Assembly: GCA_018883545.1 (NCBI GenBank)
Contig: JAHLEH010000008.1
Coordinates: 1 to 64,000 of the forward strand
Length of the DNA: 64,000 bases
Direction: 5' to 3'
DNA from: Marixanthotalea marina
GTDB lineage: Bacteria > Bacteroidota > Bacteroidia > Flavobacteriales > Flavobacteriaceae
Position numbers and translations under genes: made by a program. The notes below the pieces were generated by a model that was given only the letters and a program-made list of their open reading frames with translations, did not search any database and was not told where the DNA came from. Positions within the stretch are counted from its first letter, which is position 1. The number at the start of each line of letters is the position of its first letter. Shown piece by piece: positions 18,839 through 28,531 of this stretch.

Positions 18839-20239
18839 ATGGACTCACAAATACTACACATACACCAACAGTTAACAAACAAGGAAATATCTTGTGCGGC
18901 TTTGGTTCAGGAAAAATTGGAAGCTTTAAAACCAAACACCAACAACACTGTAAATTCCTTGCTAGATAACTTGGCTTTGGAACTTGCGGCCAAGGTAGAT
19001 GAAAAAATAGCCAAGGGCGAACCTATTGGTGTTTTAGAAGGTATTCCCTTTGGCATTAAAGATGTCTATATGGTTCAAGGCACTTATACCACGGCAAGTT
19101 CTAACTTATTGAAAAATTATAAATCGGCTTATACAGCCACGGCCATACAAAAATTACTCGACGCTGGTGCCATTCCTATTGTTAAAGAAAACTGCGACAG
19201 TTTCGGACATGGTTCTTCCAGCGAAAATACCATTTTTGGCGCTGTAAAAAATGCTATTAACCCCGAATTGGTTGGTGGTGGTTCCAGTGGAGGCTCAGCC
19301 GTTAATGTAGCTAAAGACTACACTGTTTTCTCCATTGGTGGCGATACGGGAGGTTCTATTCGTCAACCTGCTGGTTACAACCACGTGTATGGTTTAAAAC
19401 CTACTTACGGACGAATTTCACGCTACGGACTCATGGCTTATGCTTCTTCAACCGATTGTGTTGGGCCCATAGCCAAAACAATTGAAGATATTCGTATTGT
19501 TTTAAACGTAATGAGTGGCAAAGACGCCAAAGACCAAACCACCTATGCTTCTGAAGAAATAAAAGCTGAAAATATTTCGGATTATTCAAACATTAAATCC
19601 GTTGGGTATTTTAAAGATTTTGTTGAAAGCGATGCTATTGACCCTAAAATTAAAGCTGACTTCTTAGCAGCTATTGAAAAAATTAAAGCTAAAGGTATTA
19701 CGGTAAAAGAACTGGATTTCTTTAAATCGGACATATTAGTTTCTACCTATTACACCTTGGCCATGGCCGAAACAGCCTCTAACCTATCCCGCTTGGATGG
19801 TTCTAATTATGGCAATCGTATTGAGGATAAAAACTTAAAAGAATCGTATGCCATTACACGTTCTGAAAATTTTTCGGAAGAAACCAAACGCCGAATTGTG
19901 GGGGGCAACCAAGTATTATCCCAAGGATTTTCAGATGAAATCTATTTAAAAAGCTTGGCGCTTCGCGATGCTATTTCAGCAAATTTTGAAAAGGATTTTA
20001 CAGAGGTTGATATTATTTTATCTCCTGTAACACCCAGCAATCCGCCAAAAATAGGAGATAGCTTAAAAAACCCACACGCCATGTATTTAAGTGATGCTTA
20101 CACGGTTGGTTTCAGTTTAGGACAATTACCAACGTTTACAGTACCACAAGGCACCAACACAGGCCTACAAATAACGGCCGCTAAAAATAACGACGAACTT
20201 GTTTTGAAGTTTGCTAACTTCTTAAAAGATACGATATAA
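18839..20239 (+). CDS. gatA: Asp/Glu-tRNA amidotransferase subunit A
   Basis: A 466-residue glutaminase subunit that releases ammonia from glutamine and feeds it to GatB, converting Asp-tRNA-Asn to Asn-tRNA-Asn (or Glu-tRNA-Gln to Gln-tRNA-Gln). The amidase signature GGGSSGGSAVNVA is at residues 146-158. The Ser-cisSer-Lys triad is visible as K74 (PFGIKD), S149 and S173 (GGDTGGSIRQPAG). It overlaps gatB by one base (TAATG at 20237-20241), pointing to translational coupling. It is preceded by an Asn-sensing attenuator, suggesting tRNA-Asn is the main substrate. Confidence 0.96.
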   Translation: MDSQILHIHQQLTNKEISCAALVQEKLEALKPNTNNTVNSLLDNLALELAAKVDEKIAKGEPIGVLEGIPFGIKDVYMVQGTYTTASSNLLKNYKSAYTATAIQKLLDAGAIPIVKENCDSFGHGSSSENTIFGAVKNAINPELVGGGSSGGSAVNVAKDYTVFSIGGDTGGSIRQPAGYNHVYGLKPTYGRISRYGLMAYASSTDCVGPIAKTIEDIRIVLNVMSGKDAKDQTTYASEEIKAENISDYSNIKSVGYFKDFVESDAIDPKIKADFLAAIEKIKAKGITVKELDFFKSDILVSTYYTLAMAETASNLSRLDGSNYGNRIEDKNLKESYAITRSENFSEETKRRIVGGNQVLSQGFSDEIYLKSLALRDAISANFEKDFTEVDIILSPVTPSNPPKIGDSLKNPHAMYLSDAYTVGFSLGQLPTFTVPQGTNTGLQITAAKNNDELVLKFANFLKDTI

Positions 20240-23200
20240 TGGAATTGGAACAATTAGACGCGGCTTTAAAAGCCTACGAATTAGAATTGGTTATCGGATT
20301 GGAAACCCACGTTCGGTTGAACACTAAAACCAAATTGTTCTGTTCTTGTCCAAACCAAGAAATAGACACACCAAACCAAAATATTTGTCCCGTTTGTACT
20401 GGTCAGATGGGTGTTTTGCCTGCTATCAATAAAGAAGCCATAAGAAAAGCTATTTATTTTGGAAAAGCCGTAAAATCTACCTTTGAAAATGAAATTATTT
20501 CTTGGGACAGGAAACATTACGAATACCCAGACAACCCCAAAAACATACAAATTACCCAATTCCACAATCCTATCATTCCTGATGGGCAGGTATCTTGCTA
20601 TCGTAACGATGGGAGTCAGTTTACAGTAAATTTAACACAGGTTCATATTGAGGAAGATGCTGCCAAATTAATGCACGAAAAAAACGTGTCTTTGGTGGAC
20701 TTTAATAAAGCGGGTGTACCATTGATTGAAATTGTAACCGAACCTTGTATTCACCATATTGAGGACGCTTCAACTTACGCACAATACATTCAACGTATTG
20801 TCCAAAATCTAAAAATTTCTGAAGCCAATCTTGAAAAAGGTGAATTTAAATCGGATGTATCTGTGTCTTTGCGTAAAAAGCACAGTTATACTTTAAATCC
20901 ACGTACTGAAATCAAAAACCTAAACTCCTTTAAGTTTATGGTAGAAGCTTTAAAAGAAGAAGTTGAAAAGCAACTTAACTATTATTTAGAGCACAAAGAA
21001 TTCAGACCAGACCAAACTACGGTTCTTTTTGATGCCGATTTAAAACAAACAAAAACCATGCGTAAGAAGGAATATGAAGCCGATTACCGCTTTATATCAG
21101 AACCCGACTTACCATTTGTAAACATAAAACAAGCCATAGAAAGCATACACGTAGATGCAAGTGCTTTGCCGTATGCAGTGGAATCTATTTTGATAAACGG
21201 TGGCGTTTTGCCACAGGATGCCAAATTCTTTACGGCAGATTCTCTACGGTCTGAAACCTTTGTAGCCATTAACAATGAGCTGAAAGACCCACTTTTTGTT
21301 GCCAAGACTTTAACAAATAATATCAAGCCAGAGGAATACGATAAGATTCAAAATATTTCAGATGTTATAGACATTTTCAACTTGTTTAAGCAAGACAAAG
21401 TAACCGCTGTATTATTTCAAAATGCCATTAAGTCTTTGCTTTTAGATGCTACGTTTGATTTCAAAACCTATTTTGAAGAAAACTCCATTTCCGAAGAAAA
21501 AATACATGACGCTATTAGCAAGGTAATTTCCGAAAACGAAGCTATTGCTAACGACATTAAATCTGGAAATCAAGGGAAAGCTGGTATTTTAGTTGGAAAA
21601 GTGATTGCCATTATCGGCAAAGGCGCTTCTGGAAAAGTAATTCGCGAAGGGATTTTAAACCAGTTGCAAAGCATAAAGTTGAAAGTTGAAAGTTCTTCTG
21701 AAGAACCTACTAAAAGACCAGCAACCAACAACCAACAACCAACGGCCAAAGAAGAAGCCCTGCCTCAAATTCCAATCGTTATAAAGGATGAATACCGAAC
21801 TCACTTAATCTCGGATATTTCAGAAGAAAACATTTCTGAAAAAGTAACATTTGCAGGTTGGGTAGCTAGTGTACGCGACCACGGTGAATTGATTTTTATC
21901 GATTTACGTGATTCGAGCACAGAGAAATTCCAAATCCGTTTAAGCAGGGAATCGTTTCCAAATTTAGACGAGTTAGTGAAGTTAAAACCAGAATCGGTTA
22001 TCACTGTTACAGGCACGATTGTACAACGTGATGAAGATGACTACAACACGGCTTTAAGAACCGGAAAAATTGAGTTGGAAGCTTACGAACTGGATATTTT
22101 AAATCTATCCAGAACCTTGCCTTTTGAAATAAAAAGAGCAACCAAAACCAATGAAAATGTACGCTTTCAATATAAATATCTAGACCACAGAAATGATGAT
22201 GTACGTAGGGCAATTGTAAACAGGCATAAGGTTATTAAATTACTTCGCGATATTTTGGATGAAGAACATTTCTTGGAAATAGAAACACCTATTTTAAGTG
22301 CCGGCACCGATGAAGGTGCGCGCGAATTCATCGTTCCTTCCCGTAAACAAGCCGGTGCATTTTACACCTTACCACAGGCACCTCAGCAATTTAAACAAAT
22401 GTTGATGGTAAGTGGTTACGAGAAATACTTCCAAATAGCACGTTGCTTTAGGGATGAAGATTCCCGTGGCGACCGCCAACCGGAATTCACACAATTGGAT
22501 TTGGAAATGGCTTATGCCAGCATGCAGCAAATCATCGATTTGAACACCAAAATGTTCAATGAAGTTGTTACCAAAATATATGGCAACAAATGGATTTTAC
22601 ACCCGTTTCAAGTGCTAACTTACCAAGAAGCCATGGATTTATATGGTTGTGACCGACCTGACTTGCGCTTTGGTTTACAGCTACAAGACATAACCGATAT
22701 TGTAAAAGACACCACATTCCAAGTGTTCAGCAAACCTATTGAAGAAGGCGGTATTGTAAAATGTATTAAGGTGTCTGCCAAAGAACAAGGCAACAAGCGT
22801 TTGTCTAAAGGACAAATTGAAAAACTAACGGCCATTGCACAGCAATACGGTTTGGGTGGCCTGGCCTATATTATTGTTAATGAAAACGATTTACAATCAC
22901 CCATCATTAAGTTTTTAGGAGAAGATATTGCCGCTGGTATTATTAAAACAACCAATGCACAAGTAGGTGATATTGTGTTTTTCTCAGCAGCCGATTATGC
23001 CACGGCCAACAAAGCTTTGGATGCCGTTCGTCAGGAATTGGGGCAGATGCTAAAACTTATCAATCCAAAAGAGTTAAGGCCGGCTTGGGTGGTTGATTTT
23101 CCAATGTTTGAAAAAACCGATGAGGGCAGATGGACCTTTACCCATAACCCTTTCTCTATGCCAGCAGTTGCCGACATCGATAAGCACATGAACGGCAAAG

Positions 23201-23574
23201 AAGAGGAAATAGGAAGCATTATCGCCCAACAATATGATTTAATCTTAAATGGTTACGAAATTGGAGGTGGCTCCGTGCGTGCACACAAGCCCGAAATTTT
23301 AGAAGCTACCTATAGAAATATGGGCTACAATAAAGAAGACATGCTTAAAAGTGTGGGCACTATGTACAAAGCCTTCCATTATGGAGCACCTCCGCATGGC
23401 GGTATTGCTTGGGGCGTTGACCGACTCATGATGATTTTAGAGAAAAAAGCGTCTATTCGTGAAGTAATGGCGTTCCCTAAAACAGGCACCAGCGATGATT
23501 TATTGTTTGGAGCACCTTCTATGTTATCGGACAAAAAAGTGGAAGAAATGAATGTTAAAGTGATTAAAAAATAA
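20239..23574 (+). CDS. gatB/aspS: GatB-AspRS fusion: amidotransferase subunit B joined to aspartyl-tRNA synthetase
   Basis: An 1111-residue two-enzyme protein. Residues 1-475 are GatB: IGLETHVRLNTKTKLFC, a CSCPN...CPVC zinc-binding set, DFNKAGVPLIEIVTEPC and the FKFMVEAL segment. A flexible linker (about 478-512) follows. Residues 516-1111 are aspartyl-tRNA synthetase: an OB-fold anticodon domain (FAGWVASVRDHG), class II motif 2 (RCFRDEDSRGDRQPEFTQLD), a GAD-like insert, and motif 3 (GGIAWGVDRLMMIL). Fusing the enzyme that mischarges tRNA with Asp to the one that amidates it would allow channelling. AspRS charging specificity cannot be read from motifs alone. Confidence 0.93.
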   Translation: MELEQLDAALKAYELELVIGLETHVRLNTKTKLFCSCPNQEIDTPNQNICPVCTGQMGVLPAINKEAIRKAIYFGKAVKSTFENEIISWDRKHYEYPDNPKNIQITQFHNPIIPDGQVSCYRNDGSQFTVNLTQVHIEEDAAKLMHEKNVSLVDFNKAGVPLIEIVTEPCIHHIEDASTYAQYIQRIVQNLKISEANLEKGEFKSDVSVSLRKKHSYTLNPRTEIKNLNSFKFMVEALKEEVEKQLNYYLEHKEFRPDQTTVLFDADLKQTKTMRKKEYEADYRFISEPDLPFVNIKQAIESIHVDASALPYAVESILINGGVLPQDAKFFTADSLRSETFVAINNELKDPLFVAKTLTNNIKPEEYDKIQNISDVIDIFNLFKQDKVTAVLFQNAIKSLLLDATFDFKTYFEENSISEEKIHDAISKVISENEAIANDIKSGNQGKAGILVGKVIAIIGKGASGKVIREGILNQLQSIKLKVESSSEEPTKRPATNNQQPTAKEEALPQIPIVIKDEYRTHLISDISEENISEKVTFAGWVASVRDHGELIFIDLRDSSTEKFQIRLSRESFPNLDELVKLKPESVITVTGTIVQRDEDDYNTALRTGKIELEAYELDILNLSRTLPFEIKRATKTNENVRFQYKYLDHRNDDVRRAIVNRHKVIKLLRDILDEEHFLEIETPILSAGTDEGAREFIVPSRKQAGAFYTLPQAPQQFKQMLMVSGYEKYFQIARCFRDEDSRGDRQPEFTQLDLEMAYASMQQIIDLNTKMFNEVVTKIYGNKWILHPFQVLTYQEAMDLYGCDRPDLRFGLQLQDITDIVKDTTFQVFSKPIEEGGIVKCIKVSAKEQGNKRLSKGQIEKLTAIAQQYGLGGLAYIIVNENDLQSPIIKFLGEDIAAGIIKTTNAQVGDIVFFSAADYATANKALDAVRQELGQMLKLINPKELRPAWVVDFPMFEKTDEGRWTFTHNPFSMPAVADIDKHMNGKEEEIGSIIAQQYDLILNGYEIGGGSVRAHKPEILEATYRNMGYNKEDMLKSVGTMYKAFHYGAPPHGGIAWGVDRLMMILEKKASIREVMAFPKTGTSDDLLFGAPSMLSDKKVEEMNVKVIKK
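21676..21743 (+). repeat. word-like repeat encoding the GatB-AspRS linker
   Basis: The linker DNA contains AAGTTGAAAGTTGAAAGTT (21676-21694), then GTTCTTCTGAAGAAC (21692-21706, a near palindrome), then ACCAGCAACCAACAACCAAC (21718-21737). It reads in frame as a Ser/Glu/Thr/Asn/Gln-rich linker. Such tandem words are typical of flavobacterial intergenic spacers (from memory), so the fusion may have kept a former spacer. Confidence 0.5.
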
Positions 23575-23607
23575 TTGCTTAAATTCATATTCTTCAAATT
23601 AATATCA

Positions 23608-24891
23608 ATGGTATTAAATAGAATTTGGATATTTATAAGCTTTCTATACTGTTTAAATTTATCAGCACAGGCAACTTGGCAACCTTTAGATAACATAGTT
23701 TCCAACACCAACAACCAACGGTTTGATGATGTGTTTTTTATTGACGAAAACATTGGTTGGGCCGCCAATGGCTATTATGCTGCCGTTTATAAGACCATTG
23801 ACGGAGGAACAACTTGGACTGAGCAATTAAACGAAGCTATACTTGGCGGCAACTATTATTTTAGAAATATTGAATTTTTAGATGAAAACATTGGTTTTTT
23901 AGGCACACTTGATGGCGAATTTTTTAAAACAACTGATAGTGGCAATAGTTGGACAGAAGTAACAAATATATCTCCAAATCCGGCAGCTATTTGTGGATTA
24001 GACACTGTTGGCCCATCTACCATTTATGGTTGTGGAGCCTATTTTATGCCAGCACATATCATTAAATCTACCGATAGTGGAAACACATGGCAGTTCATAG
24101 ACATGTCGGCTTATGCAAACGCTCTTGTTGAGATTTATTTTTTAACAGAGAACATTGGCTTTGTTTCTGGTAGAAATGATAATGGCGCTACCATTTTAAA
24201 AACTACTGATGGCGGTGCAACATGGACAGAACTTTACAATTCTAATATAGCAGGAGAATATTTCTGGAAACTACAAGTTTTGAAAAGCAATACAGATGTG
24301 ATTTTTGGATCTATTTCATCTGTTACACCCAACCTTGGAAAATTGGTAAAATCGACTGATGGTGGTTCAACATGGGAAAGCTTCGATGCACCCGAAACAG
24401 ATATTCAGGCCGTTGGATTTATAAATGAAAACATTGGTTGGATGGGCGGTCATTCTACTGGTTTCTACGAAACCACTAATGGTGGTCAAACTTGGAGCAA
24501 CCTTAGTATTGGCAACAATTTGAATAGAATTTTCATTATAAATCCAAATTTAGCATATGCCAGTGGCACTTCTATTTATAAGTTTACAGAAGAAACACTC
24601 GGCATCTCAACAAATGAAGAAAACCCTAGAAAAGGCTTGCATATTAGCTTACTTGAAAATCCAGTAACCAACACTCTTCAATTTGAGATCGAATTCCAAT
24701 CAAATGACAACCTACTGATTGAATTATACGATACTAATGGTAAATTCATTAAACAATTGAGTAGAGAAATCATTTCCCAAAAAACCAAAAAGCATTATAC
24801 ATTTCCGCTAGAAAACCTTGCGCCAGGAATCTACATTATAAACCTACATAACAATACAGGGCGAGAATCCTTTAAATTTATAAAAAAGTAA
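23608..24891 (+). CDS. secreted YCF48/BNR-like repeat protein with T9SS sorting domain
   Basis: A 427-residue secreted protein when started at the ATG at 23608; a longer TTG-started frame begins right after aspS but puts extra charged residues before the signal peptide. Signal peptide residues are about 1-21 (ending LSAQ). The body has several beta-propeller repeats of the YCF48/BNR type, each with a KT(I/T)DGGxTWxE core, for example YKTIDGGTTWTEQ and LKTTDGGATWTEL. The last ~80 residues (LLENPVTN... LIELYDTNGKFIKQL ... GIYIINL) form a type IX secretion C-terminal domain. It is therefore a surface or extracellular protein of unknown target. Confidence 0.85.
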   Translation: MVLNRIWIFISFLYCLNLSAQATWQPLDNIVSNTNNQRFDDVFFIDENIGWAANGYYAAVYKTIDGGTTWTEQLNEAILGGNYYFRNIEFLDENIGFLGTLDGEFFKTTDSGNSWTEVTNISPNPAAICGLDTVGPSTIYGCGAYFMPAHIIKSTDSGNTWQFIDMSAYANALVEIYFLTENIGFVSGRNDNGATILKTTDGGATWTELYNSNIAGEYFWKLQVLKSNTDVIFGSISSVTPNLGKLVKSTDGGSTWESFDAPETDIQAVGFINENIGWMGGHSTGFYETTNGGQTWSNLSIGNNLNRIFIINPNLAYASGTSIYKFTEETLGISTNEENPRKGLHISLLENPVTNTLQFEIEFQSNDNLLIELYDTNGKFIKQLSREIISQKTKKHYTFPLENLAPGIYIINLHNNTGRESFKFIKK

Positions 24892-24997
24892 TTTTAAAAA
24901 TTTCATCTTCATTTAACACTATTAGCCAATTTTTATAATAATTTTAAGATTATTTTACCTTATATTTAGTAGCTAAACTAATACTTAAAACTAAAAC

Positions 24998-25528
24998 ATG
25001 AAAAAACAAACAATTTTACCTTCTTTGGCATTGGTAATTCTAATGCTATTTTCAATAAACATTAATGCCCAAAAATTCCCAGGCTTAGACGGAAGTCCAA
25101 TGGATTTGGCTTATTTCAGGGCTAATAGAAATGCCCCTGCAATAATAAAAGTTTTTTATAGCAGACCCCAACTTAAAGGCAGGGATTTGAGCACTTTGGC
25201 CCCAAGCGGCAAAGTTTGGAGAACAGGCGCTAACGAAGCTACTGAAATTCAAATATTTGAAGACGTCAATTTTGGAGGAAAAATGGTTAAAGCTGGCAGA
25301 TATTCGCTTTTCACCATTCCTGGAGATACAGAATGGACCGTTATTTTAAGTAAGGATTTAGATAACTGGGGATCATTTTCTTATAAAGAAGAAAATGATG
25401 CACTTAGAGTAGTGGCTCCTGTGAGCAAAGCTAACGAACCTATAGAAGCTTTTGCCATTACTTTTGACCAAAACAATATGTATTTGGGATGGGGAACAAC
25501 TGTAGTAACCGTTCCTGTTAGTAAATAA
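24998..25528 (+). CDS. DUF2911 family secreted protein
   Basis: A 176-residue protein with a signal peptide (residues 1-24, ending INAQ). The body carries the conserved DUF2911 features: IKVFYSRPQLKGRDL (about 47-61), GKVWRTGANEATEI (about 70-83), AGRYSLFTIPG and WTVILSKDLDNWGSF. The family is common in Bacteroidetes and its function is unknown. The gene has its own strong terminator. Confidence 0.9.
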   Translation: MKKQTILPSLALVILMLFSININAQKFPGLDGSPMDLAYFRANRNAPAIIKVFYSRPQLKGRDLSTLAPSGKVWRTGANEATEIQIFEDVNFGGKMVKAGRYSLFTIPGDTEWTVILSKDLDNWGSFSYKEENDALRVVAPVSKANEPIEAFAITFDQNNMYLGWGTTVVTVPVSK

Positions 25529-25546
25529 AATTCCAATAATTCAAAA

Positions 25547-25572
25547 AAAAGCCCCGCAAATGCGGGGCTTTT
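25547..25572. terminator. bidirectional terminator between DUF2911 gene and queE
   Basis: AAAAGCCCCGC (25547-25557) pairs with GCGGGGCTTTT (25562-25572), loop AAAT. The stem is GC-rich with T runs on both strands, serving two convergent genes. Confidence 0.92.
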
Positions 25573-25573
25573 T

Positions 25574-26203
25574 TTATGGAATATTTAAATACTTATGTGT
25601 TTGCAACGACACCTTCCATTTGGGGTTTTTCATAACATAATCAACAATCTCTGGAATCATTTTATCCCTTCTACTCCATTCTGGCTGCAAGTATAAAATG
25701 CAATTTTCATTTACTTTCGCAGCTTGTTCTTCTGCAAACCGAAAATCATCTTTATTATAGATAATCATTTTCAGTTCATCTGCTACTTCATAAACCTCAT
25801 CAGTTGGCAGCTTTATTTTTTTAGGTGATAGGCAAATCCAGTCCCATTGCCCAGTAAGTTTATAAGCTCCAGAAGTTTCAATGTGTACTTGCAAACCTTC
25901 TGCCTTTAATTGTTGGGTCAACAACGTCATATCCCAAGTTAATGGTTCGCCACCAGTTACAACAATGGTATCGCTATATTGTTTTGCATTTGCCACAATT
26001 TTAGCCGTTTCCGTTGGTGGGTGCAACTTAGCGTTCCAGCTTTCCTTTACATCACACCAATGACAACCAACATCACAACCACCAATACGTATAAAATAAG
26101 CTGCCGTGCCTTTATGGAAACCTTCGCCTTGAATAGTATAAAACTCCTCCATTAAGGGCAACATCTCGCCTTTATTGACCAATTCTTGTATCTCTCTAAT
26201 CAT
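25574..26203 (-). CDS. queE: 7-carboxy-7-deazaguanine synthase
   Basis: A 209-residue radical SAM enzyme in the queuosine precursor (preQ0) pathway; it converts carboxy-tetrahydropterin to 7-carboxy-7-deazaguanine. The iron-sulfur cluster motif CDVGCHWC gives C43, C47 and C50. YTIQGEG (22-28) and VVTGGEPL (about 85-92) are typical QueE features. It stands alone between two plus-strand genes. Its promoter box TATCTTTG ends seven bases before the ATG, giving a nearly leaderless mRNA. Confidence 0.93.
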   Translation of the reverse strand: MIREIQELVNKGEMLPLMEEFYTIQGEGFHKGTAAYFIRIGGCDVGCHWCDVKESWNAKLHPPTETAKIVANAKQYSDTIVVTGGEPLTWDMTLLTQQLKAEGLQVHIETSGAYKLTGQWDWICLSPKKIKLPTDEVYEVADELKMIIYNKDDFRFAEEQAAKVNENCILYLQPEWSRRDKMIPEIVDYVMKNPKWKVSLQTHKYLNIP

Positions 26204-26210
26204 AAGGCTG

Positions 26211-26243
26211 CAAAGATAAACGTTTGTTATCTAATTGTTCAAA
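26211..26243 (-). promoter_or_regulatory. promoter of queE
   Basis: On the minus strand TTTG (26240-26243), 21 bases, TATCTTTG (26211-26218). The predicted start is two to four bases before the queE ATG. Confidence 0.6.
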
Positions 26244-26306
26244 GATTTACAATGCTAGTTTATATGTATTCATATAGAATGGTTATTTTTATGCAAAATA
26301 AGTAAC

Positions 26307-27848
26307 ATGGATCAAAAGGAAACCTTTTTCAATTACATCACAGAAGGCAACATTACTAAAGGGGATTATATTCCAGTTGGAGCAGCAATGTTGAATGGCG
26401 AAACCATTACCAATGCCCTTGTAAAAATTCCACTCAAAACATTAAACCGCCATGGTTTGATTGCTGGTGCAACAGGTACGGGAAAAACAAAATCATTACA
26501 AGTTTTAGCCGAAAATTTAAGTGATAAAGGCATTCCTGTTTTGTTAATGGACATAAAAGGAGATTTAAGTGGTTTGGCACAGCCAAGTCCGGGGCATGCA
26601 AAAATTGATGAGCGCCACGCTAAAATTGGATTGCCTTTTGAACCCAAAAGCTTTCCTGTCGAGCTTTTAACGCTTTCTGAACAAAATGGCGTTAGATTAC
26701 GCGCTACGGTAAGTGAGTTTGGCCCTGTTCTACTGTCAAGAATTTTAGATTTATCTGAAACACAATCTGGCGTTGTGGCCGTTATTTTTCAATATTGTGA
26801 CGACAACAAATTGCCTATTTTAGATTTAAAGGATTTCAAAAAAATATTGCAGTACGCTACCCAAGAAGGCAAGGAAGAATTTGAAGATGCCTATGGTCGC
26901 ATCTCCACAGCTTCAACAGGTGCTATTTTACGTAAAATTGTAGAATTGGAACAACAAGGAGCCGACTTATTTTTTGGAGAAACGTCTTTTGATGTGGACG
27001 ATCTTTTAAGAATTGACAACGATGGCAGAGGCTATATCAACATTATTAGGTTAACCGATATTCAGGACAGACCAAAGTTATTTTCAACTTTCATGCTGAG
27101 CCTTTTAGCTGAAATCTATTCCACATTCCCAGAGCAAGGCGATAGCGACCGTCCAGAATTGGTTATTTTTATAGATGAGGCCCATTTAATTTTCAATGAA
27201 GCTTCCAAAGCATTGCTCAATCAAATTGAAAGTATCGTTAAGTTAATTCGCAGTAAAGGGGTTGGCTTATATTTTGTAACCCAAAACCCAACCGATGTTC
27301 CCGAAGCTGTTTTAGGTCAGTTAGGTTTAAAAATACAACATGCATTAAGGGCTTTTACAGCAAATGATAGAAAAGCCATTAAAATGACGGCTCAAAATTA
27401 TCCTGATTCGGAGTATTATGACACGGAAACTGTTTTAACATCACTTGGTATTGGAGAAGCTTTGGTTTCAGCTTTAGATGAAAAAGGCCGCCCCACACCA
27501 TTAGCTGCCACTATGATGCGTGCCCCTATGAGCCGCATGGATATTCTAACTGAAAGTGAACTTAATGCCTTGAATTCCCAATCCAAACTGGTTAAAAAAT
27601 ATAACGAAACCATCGATAGGGAAAGCGCCTATGAATTACTGAACAAAAAAATAGAAAAGGCTGAAGCGGAAGAAGCCAAAGAAAAAGCCAGAAAAGAAAA
27701 AGAGGCACTAGAAAAAGCTGAAGCCAAACAAAGAAAATCCAGTTCCAGAAGGAGAAGTACCGCTATGAACCCCGTAGTTAAGGTATTAACAAGCGCCACA
27801 TTTATACGAAGCGTGTTTGGCATTTTAAATAAGGTGATGAAGAAGTAA
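26307..27848 (+). CDS. HerA-like ATPase (DUF853/YjgR family)
   Basis: A 513-residue cytoplasmic ATPase. The Walker A loop GATGTGKT is at residues 54-61 and the Walker B LVIFIDEAH is near 285-293. The Gly-Asp segment LLMDIKGDLSG follows Walker A, as in DUF853 proteins. The C-terminus from about residue 440 is a long charged helix (KAEAEEAKEKARKEKEALEK) followed by a basic RRRST stretch and hydrophobic tail. It is HerA-like by fold, but DUF853 members are not proven DNA translocases. No nuclease partner is next to it. Confidence 0.85.
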   Translation: MDQKETFFNYITEGNITKGDYIPVGAAMLNGETITNALVKIPLKTLNRHGLIAGATGTGKTKSLQVLAENLSDKGIPVLLMDIKGDLSGLAQPSPGHAKIDERHAKIGLPFEPKSFPVELLTLSEQNGVRLRATVSEFGPVLLSRILDLSETQSGVVAVIFQYCDDNKLPILDLKDFKKILQYATQEGKEEFEDAYGRISTASTGAILRKIVELEQQGADLFFGETSFDVDDLLRIDNDGRGYINIIRLTDIQDRPKLFSTFMLSLLAEIYSTFPEQGDSDRPELVIFIDEAHLIFNEASKALLNQIESIVKLIRSKGVGLYFVTQNPTDVPEAVLGQLGLKIQHALRAFTANDRKAIKMTAQNYPDSEYYDTETVLTSLGIGEALVSALDEKGRPTPLAATMMRAPMSRMDILTESELNALNSQSKLVKKYNETIDRESAYELLNKKIEKAEAEEAKEKARKEKEALEKAEAKQRKSSSRRRSTAMNPVVKVLTSATFIRSVFGILNKVMKK

Positions 27849-27962
27849 TCAATTATATAAGGATTGCCGAAAGCGAAAACTATACTCAATTTGTAATACA
27901 CAAAACTGAAAAACAACAATTAAACAAAAAGACCCAAAACCAATCTAAAACCATTTCCTTTT

Positions 27963-28523
27963 ATGAAAAAAATATTTTTAAGCATCTCTATATTATCCTT
28001 ACTGTTTGCAAGCTGTACAAAAGAACAAAACCCTTTTTTAATTGGTAAAAATCATGTGGGTTTGTTAACCGATTCTACTCAAGTTAGAGATATAGCTAAA
28101 ATTTTCAGCAACGATTCTATCGTAACAAACAATAGCGCCAATGCGTTTATGGGACCTAATGACGATATAGAAATTTACGAAAAAGGTGGGAACAAATTAT
28201 TGATTCTAACCCCAGCGATCCCTAATGATTCCACTTCTTACATAAGAAGTGTTCGCATTATGGATCCTCGTTACAAAACCAAAGAAAACATAACTGTTTC
28301 AAGCACCTTTAAAGATGTTTCTGATAACTATAAAATTAATAAAGTAGATAATATGCTTGGATCTGTGATAGTTTATGCTAAAGAAATAAATGCCATGTTA
28401 ACTATTGACAAAAAAGAGCTTCCTGCAAATATGCGCTTTGATACGAGCTTAAAAATTGAGGCTATTCACATACCCGATAATGCCAAAATAAAATACTTTT
28501 TCCTAAATTGGAATAAATCTTAA
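27963..28523 (+). CDS. hypothetical lipoprotein
   Basis: A 186-residue lipoprotein with lipobox LFASC (C18), then about 165 residues of mixed alpha/beta character with a GMGPNDDIEI-like acidic turn (AFMGPNDDIEIYEKGG). No motif assigns a function. It is eight bases upstream of the YitT gene and probably co-transcribed with it. Confidence 0.72.
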   Translation: MKKIFLSISILSLLFASCTKEQNPFLIGKNHVGLLTDSTQVRDIAKIFSNDSIVTNNSANAFMGPNDDIEIYEKGGNKLLILTPAIPNDSTSYIRSVRIMDPRYKTKENITVSSTFKDVSDNYKINKVDNMLGSVIVYAKEINAMLTIDKKELPANMRFDTSLKIEAIHIPDNAKIKYFFLNWNKS

Positions 28524-28531
28524 AACCTATA

